6,821 nucleotides of DNA from Actinomycetota bacterium (GTDB lineage Bacteria; Actinomycetota; Actinomycetes; S36-B12; UBA10799). Position numbers and translations under genes: made by a program. Positions 1 to 6,312 of the stretch are shown one piece after another. The stretch covers positions 1 through 6,821 of the forward strand of contig JAUPKM010000536.1 of assembly GCA_030837445.1 (NCBI GenBank). The letters are read 5' to 3'. Every line of letters starts with the position of its first letter. Positions within the stretch are counted from its first letter, which is position 1. The notes under the pieces are model-generated. The model was not told the DNA's origin. It searched no databases and saw only the letters and a list, made by a program, of their open reading frames with translations.

Positions 1-666
1 CTGACCGGCCGCTTCGGCGACGTCGAGGCCGACCTGCGGCTGACCACCAGCGATACGGTCACCTGGTTCGTCCGCAACCCGGTGTACAAGCACCTCAGCC
101 TGCTGACCGAGTACCGCGGCCGGTTCTCGACGGCGTCCGGCGTCCAGGAGGTCAGCGGGCTGTGTGCTTTCGAGTACGGCGCCTGCCCGAGTCCGTATCA
201 GCTGCGCTCAGCACCGCTGCCGGCCGCATTCAAAGCGCCACTCGACCTGTTCGTCTACCAGATCATCAACCTCGGACCCGACGACCAGGTGCTGCTGAGC
301 CACCACTGCGTCGGCGGCAGACCATTGATCTCCACCGCCCTGCACCGCCACCGAAACGGCCGGGGGCACGGGCAGAGGCACGGGAAAGGGCCCAGCCTCG
401 GTCGGGTCGAGTTCCGCGTGGTGGCGTACCGGCAGGCACCGGAGGACACCCCGTACGGAATCCCGATGCGGGTACCTGCCGTCACCCGGTTCACCGTCCG
501 AGACGAGCGCGGAATCGCCCTGGAGGTGACCGCGGAGTTGGACACCGGCCTCACCTACGGCCTGGGCACCGGCTTCGTCACCGGATTCCGCCACCAGTCG
601 ACCTGGCGCGGGGAGACGCTCTCCGGCCGCGGCTACATGGAGTACATCGACCGCCGCGACGGCTGA
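1..666 (+). CDS. Unrecognised protein, 3' part (221 C-terminal residues; start lies outside the window)
   Basis: The reading frame is open from the first base to a TGA at 664-666, so the start lies upstream of the window. I do not recognise the family with confidence. The visible part has no obvious membrane helix and no lipoprotein or export signal. It looks rich in short beta strands (for example FRVVAYRQAP, LEVTAELD and the region ending GFRHQSTWRG). It ends in GRGYMEYIDRRDG, which recalls the G-x-GYxE ending of AttH/CrtC-like double-lipocalin proteins and of some mycobacterial DUF proteins (possibly DUF6670); this is a weak resemblance. Around residues 116-131 it has an unusually basic, His/Arg/Gly-rich stretch with uncommon codons (CGA, AGG, AAA, GGG), built partly on a 12-bp tandem repeat. 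The rest uses typical high-GC third positions, which supports it being a real gene. It converges on purH with only 23 bp between the stops, so it is not part of the purine operon. Confidence 0.72.
   Translation: MTGRFGDVEADLRLTTSDTVTWFVRNPVYKHLSLLTEYRGRFSTASGVQEVSGLCAFEYGACPSPYQLRSAPLPAAFKAPLDLFVYQIINLGPDDQVLLSHHCVGGRPLISTALHRHRNGRGHGQRHGKGPSLGRVEFRVVAYRQAPEDTPYGIPMRVPAVTRFTVRDERGIALEVTAELDTGLTYGLGTGFVTGFRHQSTWRGETLSGRGYMEYIDRRDG
365..388 (+). repeat. Imperfect 12-bp tandem duplication inside the left-hand gene
   Basis: The 8-mer GGCACGGG occurs at 365-372 and again at 377-384, a 12-bp period. In the reading frame it gives two related four-residue units, HGQR and HGKG. The period is a multiple of three, so the frame is kept. 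It lies in the basic, low-complexity stretch of the protein, which is probably a surface loop. Confidence 0.6.
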
Positions 667-689
667 AGCAGGACTTGACTCCGGTTCAC

Positions 690-2282
690 TCAGTGCGCGA
701 AATGCCGCGCGCCGGTGAGGTACAGCGTGATGCCCGCCGCGGCGGCCGCAGCGGTCACCTCGTCGTCGCGCACCGAACCACCGGGATGGACGACGGCCTT
801 CACCCCGGCGTCGGTCAGCACCTGCAACCCGTCCGGAAACGGAAAGAAAGCGTCGGAGGCCGCCACCGCGCCGCGCACCCGGTCCCCGCCCCGCTCGACC
901 GCAAGCCGGGCGGCGTCGACCCGGTTGACCTGCCCCATGCCGACACCGATGGTGGCCCCGTCCGCGGCGACGACGATCGCGTTGGACTTCACCGCCCGGC
1001 AGGCCCGCCAGGCGAACGCGAGGTCGGTGAGGGTCGCCTCGTCGGCGGCGGCACCGGTGGCCAACGTCCAGTTCTTAGGATCGTCGCCGGGGGCGTCGAG
1101 TTCGTCGCGCTCCTGCATCAACAGACCACCACTAATCTGCCGGATCTCGACCCCGCCGATGGTGGGTTCGGCGGCCACCAGGACGCGGATGTTCTTCTTA
1201 CGGGCCAAGATTTCCACCGCACCCTCCTGGTAGGCCGGCGCGATGATCACCTCGGTGAAGATGTCGGCGACCTGTTCGGCCATCTCGCAGGTGACCTCGG
1301 TGTTGGCCGCGATGACCCCGCCGAACGCGCTGAGCGGATCGCAGGCGTGCGCCTTGCGGTGCGCGTCGGCCACCGACTCCGCGGAGATCGCGATCCCGCA
1401 CGGGTTGGCGTGCTTGATGATCGCCACGCAGATCTGCGAGTGGTCGAAGGCCGCTCGCCAGGCCGCGTCGGCGTCGGTGAAGTTGTTGTAGCTCATCTCT
1501 TTTCCGTGCAACTGCTGAGCCTGGGCCAGCCCGGGCCAGCCGACATCGTCGCTGTAGAGCGCCGCCCGCTGATGCGGGTTCTCGCCGTAGCGCAGCAGCG
1601 AGGTGCGCCGCCAGTTCCGGCCGAACCACCGAGGCAGGGTCGCAGCGGCCTCGCCGGTGGGGCTGGACTCGGGCGCGAGGGTGGACTCCGTCCAGGTCGC
1701 CACCGCGATGTCGTATTCGGCGGTGTGCCGGAAGGCCAGCGACGCCAGCTTCTTTCGCTCCTCGAGCGTGAAACCACCCGAGCGGACGGCGGCCAGGACG
1801 CCGTCGTAGCCGAGTGGTTCGACCACGACGGCGACGCTGGCGTGGTTCTTGGCCGCGGCGCGCACCATCGACGGTCCGCCGATGTCGATCTGCTCGACGC
1901 ACTCGTCGACCTCGGCCCCGGAATCCACCGTCTCGCTGAACGGGTAAAGATTCACCACCACCAGGTCGAACGGCTCGATCTTCAGCTTCTCCAGGGCCGC
2001 AACGTGCTCGGGGTTGCGGGTGTCGGCCAGCAGCCCGGCGTGGATGTGCGGATGCAGGGTCTTCACCCGGCCGTCGAGGATTTCCGGGAAGCCGGTGACG
2101 AACTCCACCGGCGTGACCGGAATCCCCTTCCCGGCAATCTTCTTCGCCGTCGAACCGGTGGACACGATGTCCACGCCGGCCGCGTGCAGCCCCTCGGCAA
2201 GCGGGATCAGACCACTCTTGTCGTACACACTGATCAGTGCCCGCCGAATCGGCTTCTTCCCTATCAACGTCTGCGCCGTCAT
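690..2282 (-). CDS. purH: Bifunctional purine biosynthesis protein PurH (AICAR formyltransferase / IMP cyclohydrolase)
   Basis: This cytosolic enzyme does the last two steps of de novo IMP synthesis. It formylates AICAR from 10-formyl-tetrahydrofolate, then closes the ring to IMP. The 530-residue product has the usual two-domain layout. The N-terminal MGS-like cyclohydrolase domain (about 12-155) shows STGSTAKKI, GRVKTLHP (K74), QIDIGGP (D133) and RAAAKNH (K145), matching the conserved cyclohydrolase lysines and aspartate. The formyltransferase domain follows, with RYGENPHQ (231-238) and the catalytic KHANPCG motif (K290, H291, equivalent to human K266/H267). Nothing is missing, and it should be active. 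I chose the ATG at 2282 over an in-frame upstream start at 2309. It overlaps the purN stop as ATGA, has AAAGG 10 bases upstream, and gives the expected N-terminus just before the IRRALISVYDK motif. It is the last gene of the minus-strand operon and is probably translationally coupled to purN. Confidence 0.97.
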   Translation of the reverse strand: MTAQTLIGKKPIRRALISVYDKSGLIPLAEGLHAAGVDIVSTGSTAKKIAGKGIPVTPVEFVTGFPEILDGRVKTLHPHIHAGLLADTRNPEHVAALEKLKIEPFDLVVVNLYPFSETVDSGAEVDECVEQIDIGGPSMVRAAAKNHASVAVVVEPLGYDGVLAAVRSGGFTLEERKKLASLAFRHTAEYDIAVATWTESTLAPESSPTGEAAATLPRWFGRNWRRTSLLRYGENPHQRAALYSDDVGWPGLAQAQQLHGKEMSYNNFTDADAAWRAAFDHSQICVAIIKHANPCGIAISAESVADAHRKAHACDPLSAFGGVIAANTEVTCEMAEQVADIFTEVIIAPAYQEGAVEILARKKNIRVLVAAEPTIGGVEIRQISGGLLMQERDELDAPGDDPKNWTLATGAAADEATLTDLAFAWRACRAVKSNAIVVAADGATIGVGMGQVNRVDAARLAVERGGDRVRGAVAASDAFFPFPDGLQVLTDAGVKAVVHPGGSVRDDEVTAAAAAAGITLYLTGARHFAH

Positions 2283-2908
2283 CCGAGCATCGCCTTTCTG
2301 CCGCTCCACGTCACTCCATGCCGCGCCACCGCGGCCAGCACGTCGACCAACAGTCGTCTCTCGACGACCTTGATCCGCTCGTGCAGAGACTGTTCATCGT
2401 CGCCGTCGAGAACCTCGACGGCCTGCTGGGCCAGCACCGGCCCGGTGTCCACGCCCGCGTCGACGAGATGCACGGTGCAGCCGGTGACCTTCACGCCGTA
2501 CGCCAGCGCATCGGGCACCGCGTGCGCACCCGGGAAGGACGGCAACAGGGCGGGGTGGGTGTTGACCACCCGTGCCGGGAAGCGGTTCAGGAACGTCGGG
2601 CCGAGGATTTTCATGAAGCCCGCCGAGACGATCAGGTCCGGCTCGTGGCCGGCGGTCGCCGCGGTCAGCGCGGCGTCCCAGTCCGTCCGGTCGGGATACT
2701 CGCCGAGTCGCACCCGGAAGTACGGCAGGTCCGCGTCCGCGGCGATCGTCTCGGCCCGGCATGCGCGATCCGTCCCGACCGCGACCACCCGAGCCGGATA
2801 GTCGCCGACAGCGGCGGCCAGGAGCGATTGCAGCAGCGATCCCGTGCCGGATGCCAGGACGACCAGCCGGGCCGGCGCGCTCGGCGGCACGCGGATCGGT
2901 TCGGGCAC
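2279..2908 (-). CDS. purN: Phosphoribosylglycinamide formyltransferase PurN (GART)
   Basis: This cytosolic enzyme transfers the formyl group of 10-formyl-tetrahydrofolate to glycinamide ribonucleotide, the third step of de novo purine synthesis. The 209-residue protein is a single Rossmann-like formyltransferase domain, a normal length for the family. The phosphate-binding loop is LASGTGSLLQSL (18-29). The catalytic triad is complete: N116 and H118 in NTHPALLPSFPG and D154 in VDAGVDTGP, with the 38-residue spacing of E. coli N106/H108/D144. The sequence closely resembles the M. tuberculosis protein as I recall it, including the N-terminal EP.RVPPSAPARLVVLASGTG. This supports the GTG start at 2908 even though no Shine-Dalgarno is visible in the 10 bp after the perM stop. 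Translation probably depends on coupling to perM. At the 3' end its TGA overlaps the purH ATG by 4 bp. All members of the operon are on the same strand, so purine synthesis here shares a transcript with envelope genes. Confidence 0.97.
   Translation of the reverse strand: MPEPIRVPPSAPARLVVLASGTGSLLQSLLAAAVGDYPARVVAVGTDRACRAETIAADADLPYFRVRLGEYPDRTDWDAALTAATAGHEPDLIVSAGFMKILGPTFLNRFPARVVNTHPALLPSFPGAHAVPDALAYGVKVTGCTVHLVDAGVDTGPVLAQQAVEVLDGDDEQSLHERIKVVERRLLVDVLAAVARHGVTWSGRKAMLG
2293..2297 (-). promoter_or_regulatory. Ribosome binding site that fixes the purH start
   Basis: On the minus strand AAAGG precedes the purH ATG by 10 bases and lies inside the last codons of purN. With the ATGA overlap (2279-2282) it supports the start at 2282 and re-initiation by ribosomes finishing purN. 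Confidence 0.55.
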
Positions 2909-2918
2909 GGCGGGAAGC

Positions 2919-4418
2919 CTAGCGCGGCTTGGTCGGGCCCGCGGAGCCCGCCGGAGGCTGACCGGGACCCGACTCGATGTCGTCGTCGACGAACATCAGG
3001 TCCTCGACGTCCTCGACATCCGGGGCGGGCCGTACCGGCGGGGGCGGGACAGGCTCGGGTTCGGACGCGGGGTCTGGGTCGGGGTCGGATTCGGGCTCGG
3101 GCTCACCCTCGGGTTCCGTTCGCTGAGCGGGGTCGGCGGTGGGTACCCGCTCGGTGTCGGGGTCGAGATCGGGGTCGTCGGACTCGACGCCGAGCCGGAT
3201 CGGTTCGGTGAGCGGTTCGCCCTCCGCCGCCGGCGCGTCGGGACGGGGCACCGGCTTGGGCCGCGGGCGCAGTCCGCCGGCCAGCACGACGGTCAGCCCG
3301 CCGATCACGAAGAACCAGAAGAACGCCGCGGGAGCGAAGGTGGCCTGATCCACCCCGACATGGCCGAAGTTGCCCAACTGCCCGCCGCCGAAGTAAGCCA
3401 GCCCCGCCAGCATCGCCGCCGCCAGCAGGGACGCCACCGCCAGCTTGGCGAAGGCCATCCCGGCGGGAAGCGGTTTGCGGGCGCATTGCTGGCCGAGCGC
3501 CACCCCGGCGACCGCCCCGACGATCAGCAGCGCCACCCACACCGGCCCCAGCGGCGGCGTCGGTGCGGCAGCCAGGATCGGCAACGCAGGGATGTCCCCG
3601 CCGAACACGGTGAACGCGCTGAAGGTGGCGAAACCGATGCTCACGCTCGACCCGACGGCCACCGCCGCGGCCCCGAGGACGACGTTGGGCAGGTACAGCA
3701 CGGACAGCCCCGTCAGGCTCAACTGCCCGATGAACGAGTCGGTGAGACCGAACAGTTCGTGCATGGTGGACCAGTGCACGACCAGCGACCCGGCGACCAC
3801 CGCACAGGACAGCGCCAGCAACGTCAGCACCCCGATCACCGCCGGGCGCACGGTGTCGGTCAGCCAGGCGGGCAGGCCGAGCCGGGCCAGTTCCCGGCGG
3901 CCCGCCTTCGAACCCACGCCGGCCACCGCGCCGATCAGGTGCACAGTGAGCACGCTGCCGACGGCATGCAGGGCGTTCGGGGTCTGCAGCACGGTGATGA
4001 CCGAAGCGGCGTCGTGGACGACGGCCAGCGAGACCGCGGGGAGGAACACCGGGCCGCCGACGGCGGACGCGACGATCCAGCGCAGCACAAACCACGAGCC
4101 GTTCGGCGGGGTGATCTGCGCGGTCCCGCGGGCCGTCGCCCAGGCCAGCAGCGCGGGCGGCACCAGCGGCAGCACCCCCAACTGCTGGCCGGCCAGCGTC
4201 ACCGGAACCTGATGGCAGGCCAGCCACATGCTGGCCACCGCGCCCAGGGTGCCGGTGAGGTCACTGTTCGCGGCCACCAGCTGAACCAGGACGACCGCGG
4301 CGATGACCAGCAGCGCCACCAGCGAGGGGCCGAATGCGACCCGCAGCAGGTCACGGGAGTGCGGCGCCCCCGGACCAGATGCCCCCTGGCCTGATCCCGT
4401 CCGCAACCGGTTCTCCAT
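2919..4418 (-). CDS. perM: PerM-like integral membrane protein (cell division / envelope; DUF6350 family, Rv0955 homologue)
   Basis: This 499-residue polytopic membrane protein resembles mycobacterial PerM, which is known in M. tuberculosis for persistence, acid tolerance and an interaction with the divisome protein FtsB. That family knowledge is from memory and is not shown by the sequence. After a short charged N-terminus (1-29) there are roughly 8-10 hydrophobic segments, near 30-50, 82-97, 109-135, 152-168, 190-215, 234-256, 290-309, 322-343 and 363-383. Conserved-looking blocks include GGDIPALPILAAAPTPPLGP (273-292) and ALGQQCARKPLP (307-318). The last 115 residues form a soluble Pro/Glu/Asp tail with alternating EP and DP units (about 438-456), followed by an acidic DVEDVEDLMFVDDD segment (467-480). 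The ATG at 4418 is preceded by GAG at about 8 bases. A GTG at 4427 would add three residues and cannot be excluded. It sits 10 bp before purN and about 55 bp after the DUF5336 gene, so all are probably co-transcribed. Confidence 0.93.
   Translation of the reverse strand: MENRLRTGSGQGASGPGAPHSRDLLRVAFGPSLVALLVIAAVVLVQLVAANSDLTGTLGAVASMWLACHQVPVTLAGQQLGVLPLVPPALLAWATARGTAQITPPNGSWFVLRWIVASAVGGPVFLPAVSLAVVHDAASVITVLQTPNALHAVGSVLTVHLIGAVAGVGSKAGRRELARLGLPAWLTDTVRPAVIGVLTLLALSCAVVAGSLVVHWSTMHELFGLTDSFIGQLSLTGLSVLYLPNVVLGAAAVAVGSSVSIGFATFSAFTVFGGDIPALPILAAAPTPPLGPVWVALLIVGAVAGVALGQQCARKPLPAGMAFAKLAVASLLAAAMLAGLAYFGGGQLGNFGHVGVDQATFAPAAFFWFFVIGGLTVVLAGGLRPRPKPVPRPDAPAAEGEPLTEPIRLGVESDDPDLDPDTERVPTADPAQRTEPEGEPEPESDPDPDPASEPEPVPPPPVRPAPDVEDVEDLMFVDDDIESGPGQPPAGSAGPTKPR
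3051..3118. repeat. Degenerate 6-bp (GGNTCN / EP-DP codon) repeat in the perM tail
   Basis: On the plus strand this stretch is a run of GGGTCG/GGCTCG-like hexamers. On the coding (minus) strand these read as alternating Glu or Asp and Pro codons. Because the unit is two codons long, gain or loss of units keeps the frame. It encodes the disordered acidic tail of the PerM-like protein, so length variation between strains is likely there. This last point is inference. Confidence 0.6.
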
Positions 4419-4473
4419 CGGTATCACTCGTCGCGCTGTTCAGGCGAGCGGGTAGCGCCCGGTGAGAGCCCGG

Positions 4474-5289
4474 TCAGGGCTTGGCGGGGCCGGACCCGGC
4501 CGAGGGGTTTGCACCCTCATCCGGCTCGGAGTCCTGCTGCGCGGCGCCGGTCTGACTCCGCGTCGGAGGATTTCCGGAATCGGCCTCCGACGGGCCCGTG
4601 GGAACCGATGCCGGCCGGTAGCTGGGGAAGCCGGTCGGCGGGGTGTTGGTGTTGTCCGCCGGCGGCCCCACCGAAACCGGGCCGGTCGGGTAGCCGGCGT
4701 ACGGGGTCGGGTAGCCCGGCGGGGCACTGCCCTGCGGCGGAGGGTAGTAGCCCGGGGGCGGGCCGTACTGCGCGTACTGCTGGGCGCGGGGACGCGGCGC
4801 CGGCGCGCTGAGCACCCCGGCCTCGAACAGCAGCGCAGCCACCGCGGCGGCGGCCTGCAAGACCGTCAGCGTGAGCCCCAGCCACAGGCCCCAGCCGATG
4901 GAGAACTGGGCAGGGCTGTTGAAGATCTGAGCGGCGACCAGCAGCACGGCCAGGATCGACAGAGCCGCGACCACCGGGGTGGGCCCTTTCACCTTGGGCA
5001 CCAGGCCCACACCTGCCAGCAGTGCCGCGATCAGGGCGGCGACCGTCCAGTAGCTCAGTCCGGTGGCGGTGAACTCGGCGCCCCCGAACGGGCCCATCTC
5101 CGTGCTGATGCTCAGTTGCGGTCCGAAACTCGCCAGGTAGGCGAGCAGGCCCAACCCGAGCACCGTGCCGGCCAGGTACGCCGGCAACCGGTTTGGGCCC
5201 GGCGCCGCCTGCGGCGGCACGGGAGGTGCCCCGTAACCGGCCGTCTGCTGCGGCACCTGATAGCCCGGGTTGGTGGGTGGGTAGGTCAT
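4474..5289 (-). CDS. DUF5336 membrane protein, 34 kDa antigenic protein homologue (Rv0954-like)
   Basis: This 271-residue protein starts the minus-strand operon. A Pro/Gln/Tyr-rich N-terminus (1-33) precedes four clear hydrophobic helices at about 36-54, 79-97, 104-123 and 132-155. A long, probably disordered tail (162-271) follows, rich in Pro, Gly, Tyr and later Ser/Asp/Glu, with PPPGYYPPPQG-type motifs. This matches the mycobacterial 34 kDa antigen / DUF5336 family. As I recall, the M. tuberculosis member has been linked to the cell-division complex, which fits its place next to perM. The ATG at 5289 is chosen over an upstream in-frame start at 5355. It has a strong GAGGAG 5 bases upstream, and MTYPP with the Pro-rich run is the expected N-terminus. 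The molecular function is unknown. The four-helix core with a Pro-rich tail suggests a scaffold or protein-interaction role rather than an enzyme. Confidence 0.9.
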   Translation of the reverse strand: MTYPPTNPGYQVPQQTAGYGAPPVPPQAAPGPNRLPAYLAGTVLGLGLLAYLASFGPQLSISTEMGPFGGAEFTATGLSYWTVAALIAALLAGVGLVPKVKGPTPVVAALSILAVLLVAAQIFNSPAQFSIGWGLWLGLTLTVLQAAAAVAALLFEAGVLSAPAPRPRAQQYAQYGPPPGYYPPPQGSAPPGYPTPYAGYPTGPVSVGPPADNTNTPPTGFPSYRPASVPTGPSEADSGNPPTRSQTGAAQQDSEPDEGANPSAGSGPAKP

Positions 5290-5294
5290 AACGT

Positions 5295-5300
5295 CTCCTC
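5295..5300 (-). promoter_or_regulatory. Strong Shine-Dalgarno of the operon's first gene
   Basis: On the minus strand GAGGAG lies 5 bases before the ATG at 5289. It decides this start against the longer frame beginning at 5355. Confidence 0.8.
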
Positions 5301-5329
5301 GCGGGCGCGACGGTCGTGCGTCCGAATTC

Positions 5330-5335
5330 ACGCTA
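5330..5335 (-). promoter_or_regulatory. Candidate -10 element for the DUF5336-perM-purN-purH operon
   Basis: On the minus strand TAGCGT fits the mycobacterial TANNNT -10 pattern. Transcription would start near 5322 and leave a leader of roughly 30 bases containing the GAGGAG site. I see no convincing -35 hexamer 16-18 bases further upstream. I see no riboswitch or PurR-like box, but the space is short (156 bp shared with the divergent gene). Confidence 0.35.
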
Positions 5336-5390
5336 TCGCACCCCGTGCACGCCACCTACGACCGCCGAGCGGGCGATCCGGCCCGCGCAA

Positions 5391-5402
5391 CCGGCGCGCC
5401 GG
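5391..5402. repeat. 12-bp perfect palindrome in the divergent promoter region
   Basis: CCGGCGCGCCGG is self-complementary over 12 bases. It lies just upstream of the candidate -35 of the oxidoreductase gene and between the two divergent promoters. It could be a regulator site, but short GC palindromes are common in DNA of this composition, so the call is weak. Confidence 0.3.
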
Positions 5403-5409
5403 CATCCCC

Positions 5410-5438
5410 TTGCCCACCGCGTTAGAACACGTTCTAAT
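5410..5438 (+). promoter_or_regulatory. Candidate leaderless promoter of the LLM oxidoreductase gene
   Basis: TTGCCC (5410-5415, 4 of 6 matches to TTGACA) is separated by exactly 17 bases from TCTAAT (5433-5438, 5 of 6 matches to TATAAT). Seven bases follow, then the ATG at 5446, so transcription would start at or next to the A of the start codon. No Shine-Dalgarno precedes this ATG, which agrees with a leaderless mRNA, a common class in mycobacteria. The usually important A at the second -10 position is C here, which lowers confidence. Confidence 0.5.
5422..5437. promoter_or_regulatory. KstR-type operator: perfect 7+2+7 inverted repeat
   Basis: TTAGAACACGTTCTAA consists of arms TTAGAAC and GTTCTAA around AC. 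Its inner 14 bases (5423-5436) fit every fixed position of the published KstR motif TnnAACnnGTTnnA. KstR is the TetR-family repressor of cholesterol catabolism in mycobacteria. The site lies in the spacer and overlaps the -10 of the candidate promoter, where bound repressor would block RNA polymerase. It ends 8 bases before the ATG. Another TetR-type regulator with a similar site remains possible. Confidence 0.7.
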
Positions 5439-5445
5439 TCAGCGC

Positions 5446-6294
5446 ATGGATTACGGCCTCGTGCTCTTCACCAGCGACCGCGGCATCACACCGGCCGAAG
5501 CGGCCAAGCTTGCCGATGAGCACGGCTTCGCCACCTTCTACGTGCCCGAACACACCCACATACCGGTCAAGCGGGAGGCCGCGCACCCCGGCACCGGCGA
5601 CGAGACACTGCCCGACGACCGATACATGCGCACACTGGACCCGTGGGTCAGCCTGGCCACCGCCGCCGCCGTGACGTCCCGGGTCCGGTTGGCCACCGCA
5701 GTCGCACTTCCGGTCGAGCATGACCCGATCAGCCTGGCGAAAACCATTGCCACCCTTGACCATCTTTCCGGCGGCCGGGTCAGCGTAGGCGTCGGTTTCG
5801 GCTGGAACACCGATGAACTCGCCGACCACAATGTGCCGTCGGGCCGGCGCCGCACCATGCTCCGCGAGTACATCGAGGCCATGCGGGCGCTGTGGACCGA
5901 GGAGGAGGCCGCCTACGCGGGCGAGTTCGTGCGGTTCGGGCCCAGTTGGGCGTGGCCGAAACCCGCCCAGGCGCGGGTGCCGGTGCTGGTCGGCGCGGCC
6001 GGGACCGAGAAGAACTTCCGGTGGATCACCCGCAGCGCCGACGGGTGGATCACCACCCCGCGCGACTTCGACATCGACGTCCCGGTCCGGCAGTTGCAGG
6101 AGATCTGGGGCGAGGCGGGCCGCGATGGCACCCCCCACATCGTCGCGCTGGACTTCAAGCCGGTCCCGGAGAAACTCGAACACTGGCAGCAGATCGGTGT
6201 CACCGAGGTGCTCTTCGGCGTGCCGGACCGCTCCGCCGACGAGGTCGCGGCCTACGTGGAACGACTCGCCGGCAAGCTCGCGGGCATGGCGTAG
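5446..6294 (+). CDS. LLM-class F420-dependent oxidoreductase (Rv0953c-like)
   Basis: This 282-residue luciferase-like monooxygenase-fold (TIM barrel) protein probably uses coenzyme F420, as is usual for mycobacterial members (possibly the Rv2161c-type subfamily). The physiological substrate is not known to me. Visible family features are the N-terminal strand MDYGLVLFTSD, YVPEHTHIPV (32-41), the strand LATAVALPVEHDP (82-94), and the hallmark HLSGGRVSVGVGFGWNTDE (106-124). Further along are GRRRTMLREY (133-142) and the C-terminal VLVGAAGTEKNFRWI segment. The ATG at 5446 gives the expected family N-terminus and length. The same frame is open far upstream, but that part is antisense to the DUF5336 gene. 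There is no Shine-Dalgarno, and the start sits at the predicted transcription start. It is divergent from the perM-purine operon and converges on the thiolase-like gene with 18 bp between stops. The KstR-like operator suggests a role in sterol or lipid breakdown. Confidence 0.93.
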   Translation: MDYGLVLFTSDRGITPAEAAKLADEHGFATFYVPEHTHIPVKREAAHPGTGDETLPDDRYMRTLDPWVSLATAAAVTSRVRLATAVALPVEHDPISLAKTIATLDHLSGGRVSVGVGFGWNTDELADHNVPSGRRRTMLREYIEAMRALWTEEEAAYAGEFVRFGPSWAWPKPAQARVPVLVGAAGTEKNFRWITRSADGWITTPRDFDIDVPVRQLQEIWGEAGRDGTPHIVALDFKPVPEKLEHWQQIGVTEVLFGVPDRSADEVAAYVERLAGKLAGMA

Positions 6295-6312
6295 CCGGGC
6301 ATCCGCCCCACC

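Noticed and set aside
695..710. GCGCG-aaatgc-CGCGC hairpin as a terminator between the convergent left-hand gene and purH
   Set aside because: It lies inside the purH 3' coding region, has only 5-bp arms and no T-run follows on either strand. It is probably chance in GC-rich DNA.
162..2801. An 879-codon open frame on the plus strand, antisense to purH and purN
   Set aside because: It is rich in Arg, Gly, Pro and His with no recognisable motif, and it runs opposite two genes with complete catalytic motifs. Long antisense frames are expected at this GC content.
2844..4394. A 516-codon open frame on the plus strand, antisense to perM
   Set aside because: Low-complexity Arg/Gln/His/Gly composition. 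The opposite strand encodes a convincing multi-helix membrane protein.
4428..4473. Possible attenuator or terminator between the DUF5336 gene and perM
   Set aside because: Only a 3-4 bp stem (CGGG/CCCG) can be drawn in this short gap and there is no T-run. It is not enough to call.
5303..5320. CGAC-G-GTCG inverted repeat in the leader of the operon
   Set aside because: The arms are only 4 bp with a one-base centre, which is common by chance here and matches no operator known to me.
4462..5445. A 328-codon upstream extension of the oxidoreductase frame
   Set aside because: It would run antisense through the whole DUF5336 gene and the promoter region. The family N-terminus and expected length begin at 5446.
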